Shown here piece after piece: positions 63,966-64,000 of a stretch of 64,000 nt of DNA (positions are counted from its first letter, which is position 1; each line of letters opens with the position of its first letter). The notes under the pieces are model-generated. The model saw nothing but the letters and a program-made list of their open reading frames with translations, had not been told where the DNA came from and searched no databases. This DNA comes from Hymenobacter daecheongensis DSM 21074 (lineage in GTDB: Bacteria > Bacteroidota > Bacteroidia > Cytophagales > Hymenobacteraceae): assembly GCF_900141805.1 (NCBI RefSeq), contig NZ_FQYN01000004.1, positions 62,001 through 126,000 on the forward strand, given 5' to 3'. The translations under genes and the position numbers were made by a program.

Positions 63966-64000
63966 ATAGCGCGAAAATCCGTTGCGCGACGAGCGAAGCG
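63966..64000. repeat. GCGCGAAAATCCGT...GACGAGCGAAGCG word, copy 2 (cut by window edge)
   Basis: Almost the same 34-base word as at 20547-20583. The element continues outside the window. The rest of 63858-63965 shows no gene. Confidence 0.7.

Overview
The window is a high-GC chromosomal segment of a Bacteroidota bacterium, most likely Hymenobacter or a close relative in the Hymenobacteraceae. The grounds are gene content (a PorSS/T9SS C-terminal sorting domain, a TonB-dependent receptor with a carboxypeptidase-like N-terminal domain, many small lipoproteins), promoters of the Bacteroidota type (TTTG, about 20 bases, TAnnTTTG) and weak Shine-Dalgarno signals. I support 56 protein genes and one tRNA-Leu(CAA). 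Genus assignment is inference from gene style, not from a marker gene.

Layout. 0.3-8 kb holds housekeeping genes: a GNAT acetyltransferase, phoH, an S-adenosylmethionine hydroxide adenosyltransferase, a monooxygenase-like protein, hscB, tRNA-Leu, a YeeE/YedE transporter pair, a receiver-CRP fusion regulator and an AI-2E family transporter. 8.2-21 kb is a copper/silver resistance island: cupredoxin and CopA P-type ATPase on the minus strand, then on the plus strand a Cys-rich exported protein, two lipoproteins with CPMHP/CPKCGM-type metal-binding domains, and an overlapping cusC - small His-rich membrane protein - cusB - cusA efflux set ending with a free HMA metallochaperone. 21-46 kb is mixed: a T9SS-secreted beta-propeller protein, a Ca-type P-type ATPase, phosphatase, MOSC, DUF547, DUF2461, deoxynucleoside kinase, CDGSH, acyl-CoA-binding protein, amidohydrolase, CinA, phospholipase C-like, peptidyl-prolyl isomerase, M13 peptidase and xseAB. 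46.4-50.3 kb is a tight signalling locus: a small Cys-pair protein, three tandem paralogous seven-helix membrane proteins, a NarL-type histidine kinase and a receiver protein with no DNA-binding domain. 50.6-64 kb carries a TonB receptor, an exported unknown, an alkyltransferase-like protein, a YciF-type ferritin-like protein, a second RND pump (adaptor, permease, TolC) and a second phospholipase C-like protein.

The most unusual feature is the intergenic DNA. At least nine kinds of long inverted repeat are scattered through it, several with a smaller terminator-like hairpin nested inside. Two copies 6.7 kb apart are the same length (155 bases) and almost identical. One of these repeat types appears to lie in frame inside cusA, adding about 35 residues to the protein. 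The other strong candidate for new biology is the three-paralog membrane cluster translationally coupled to a histidine kinase.
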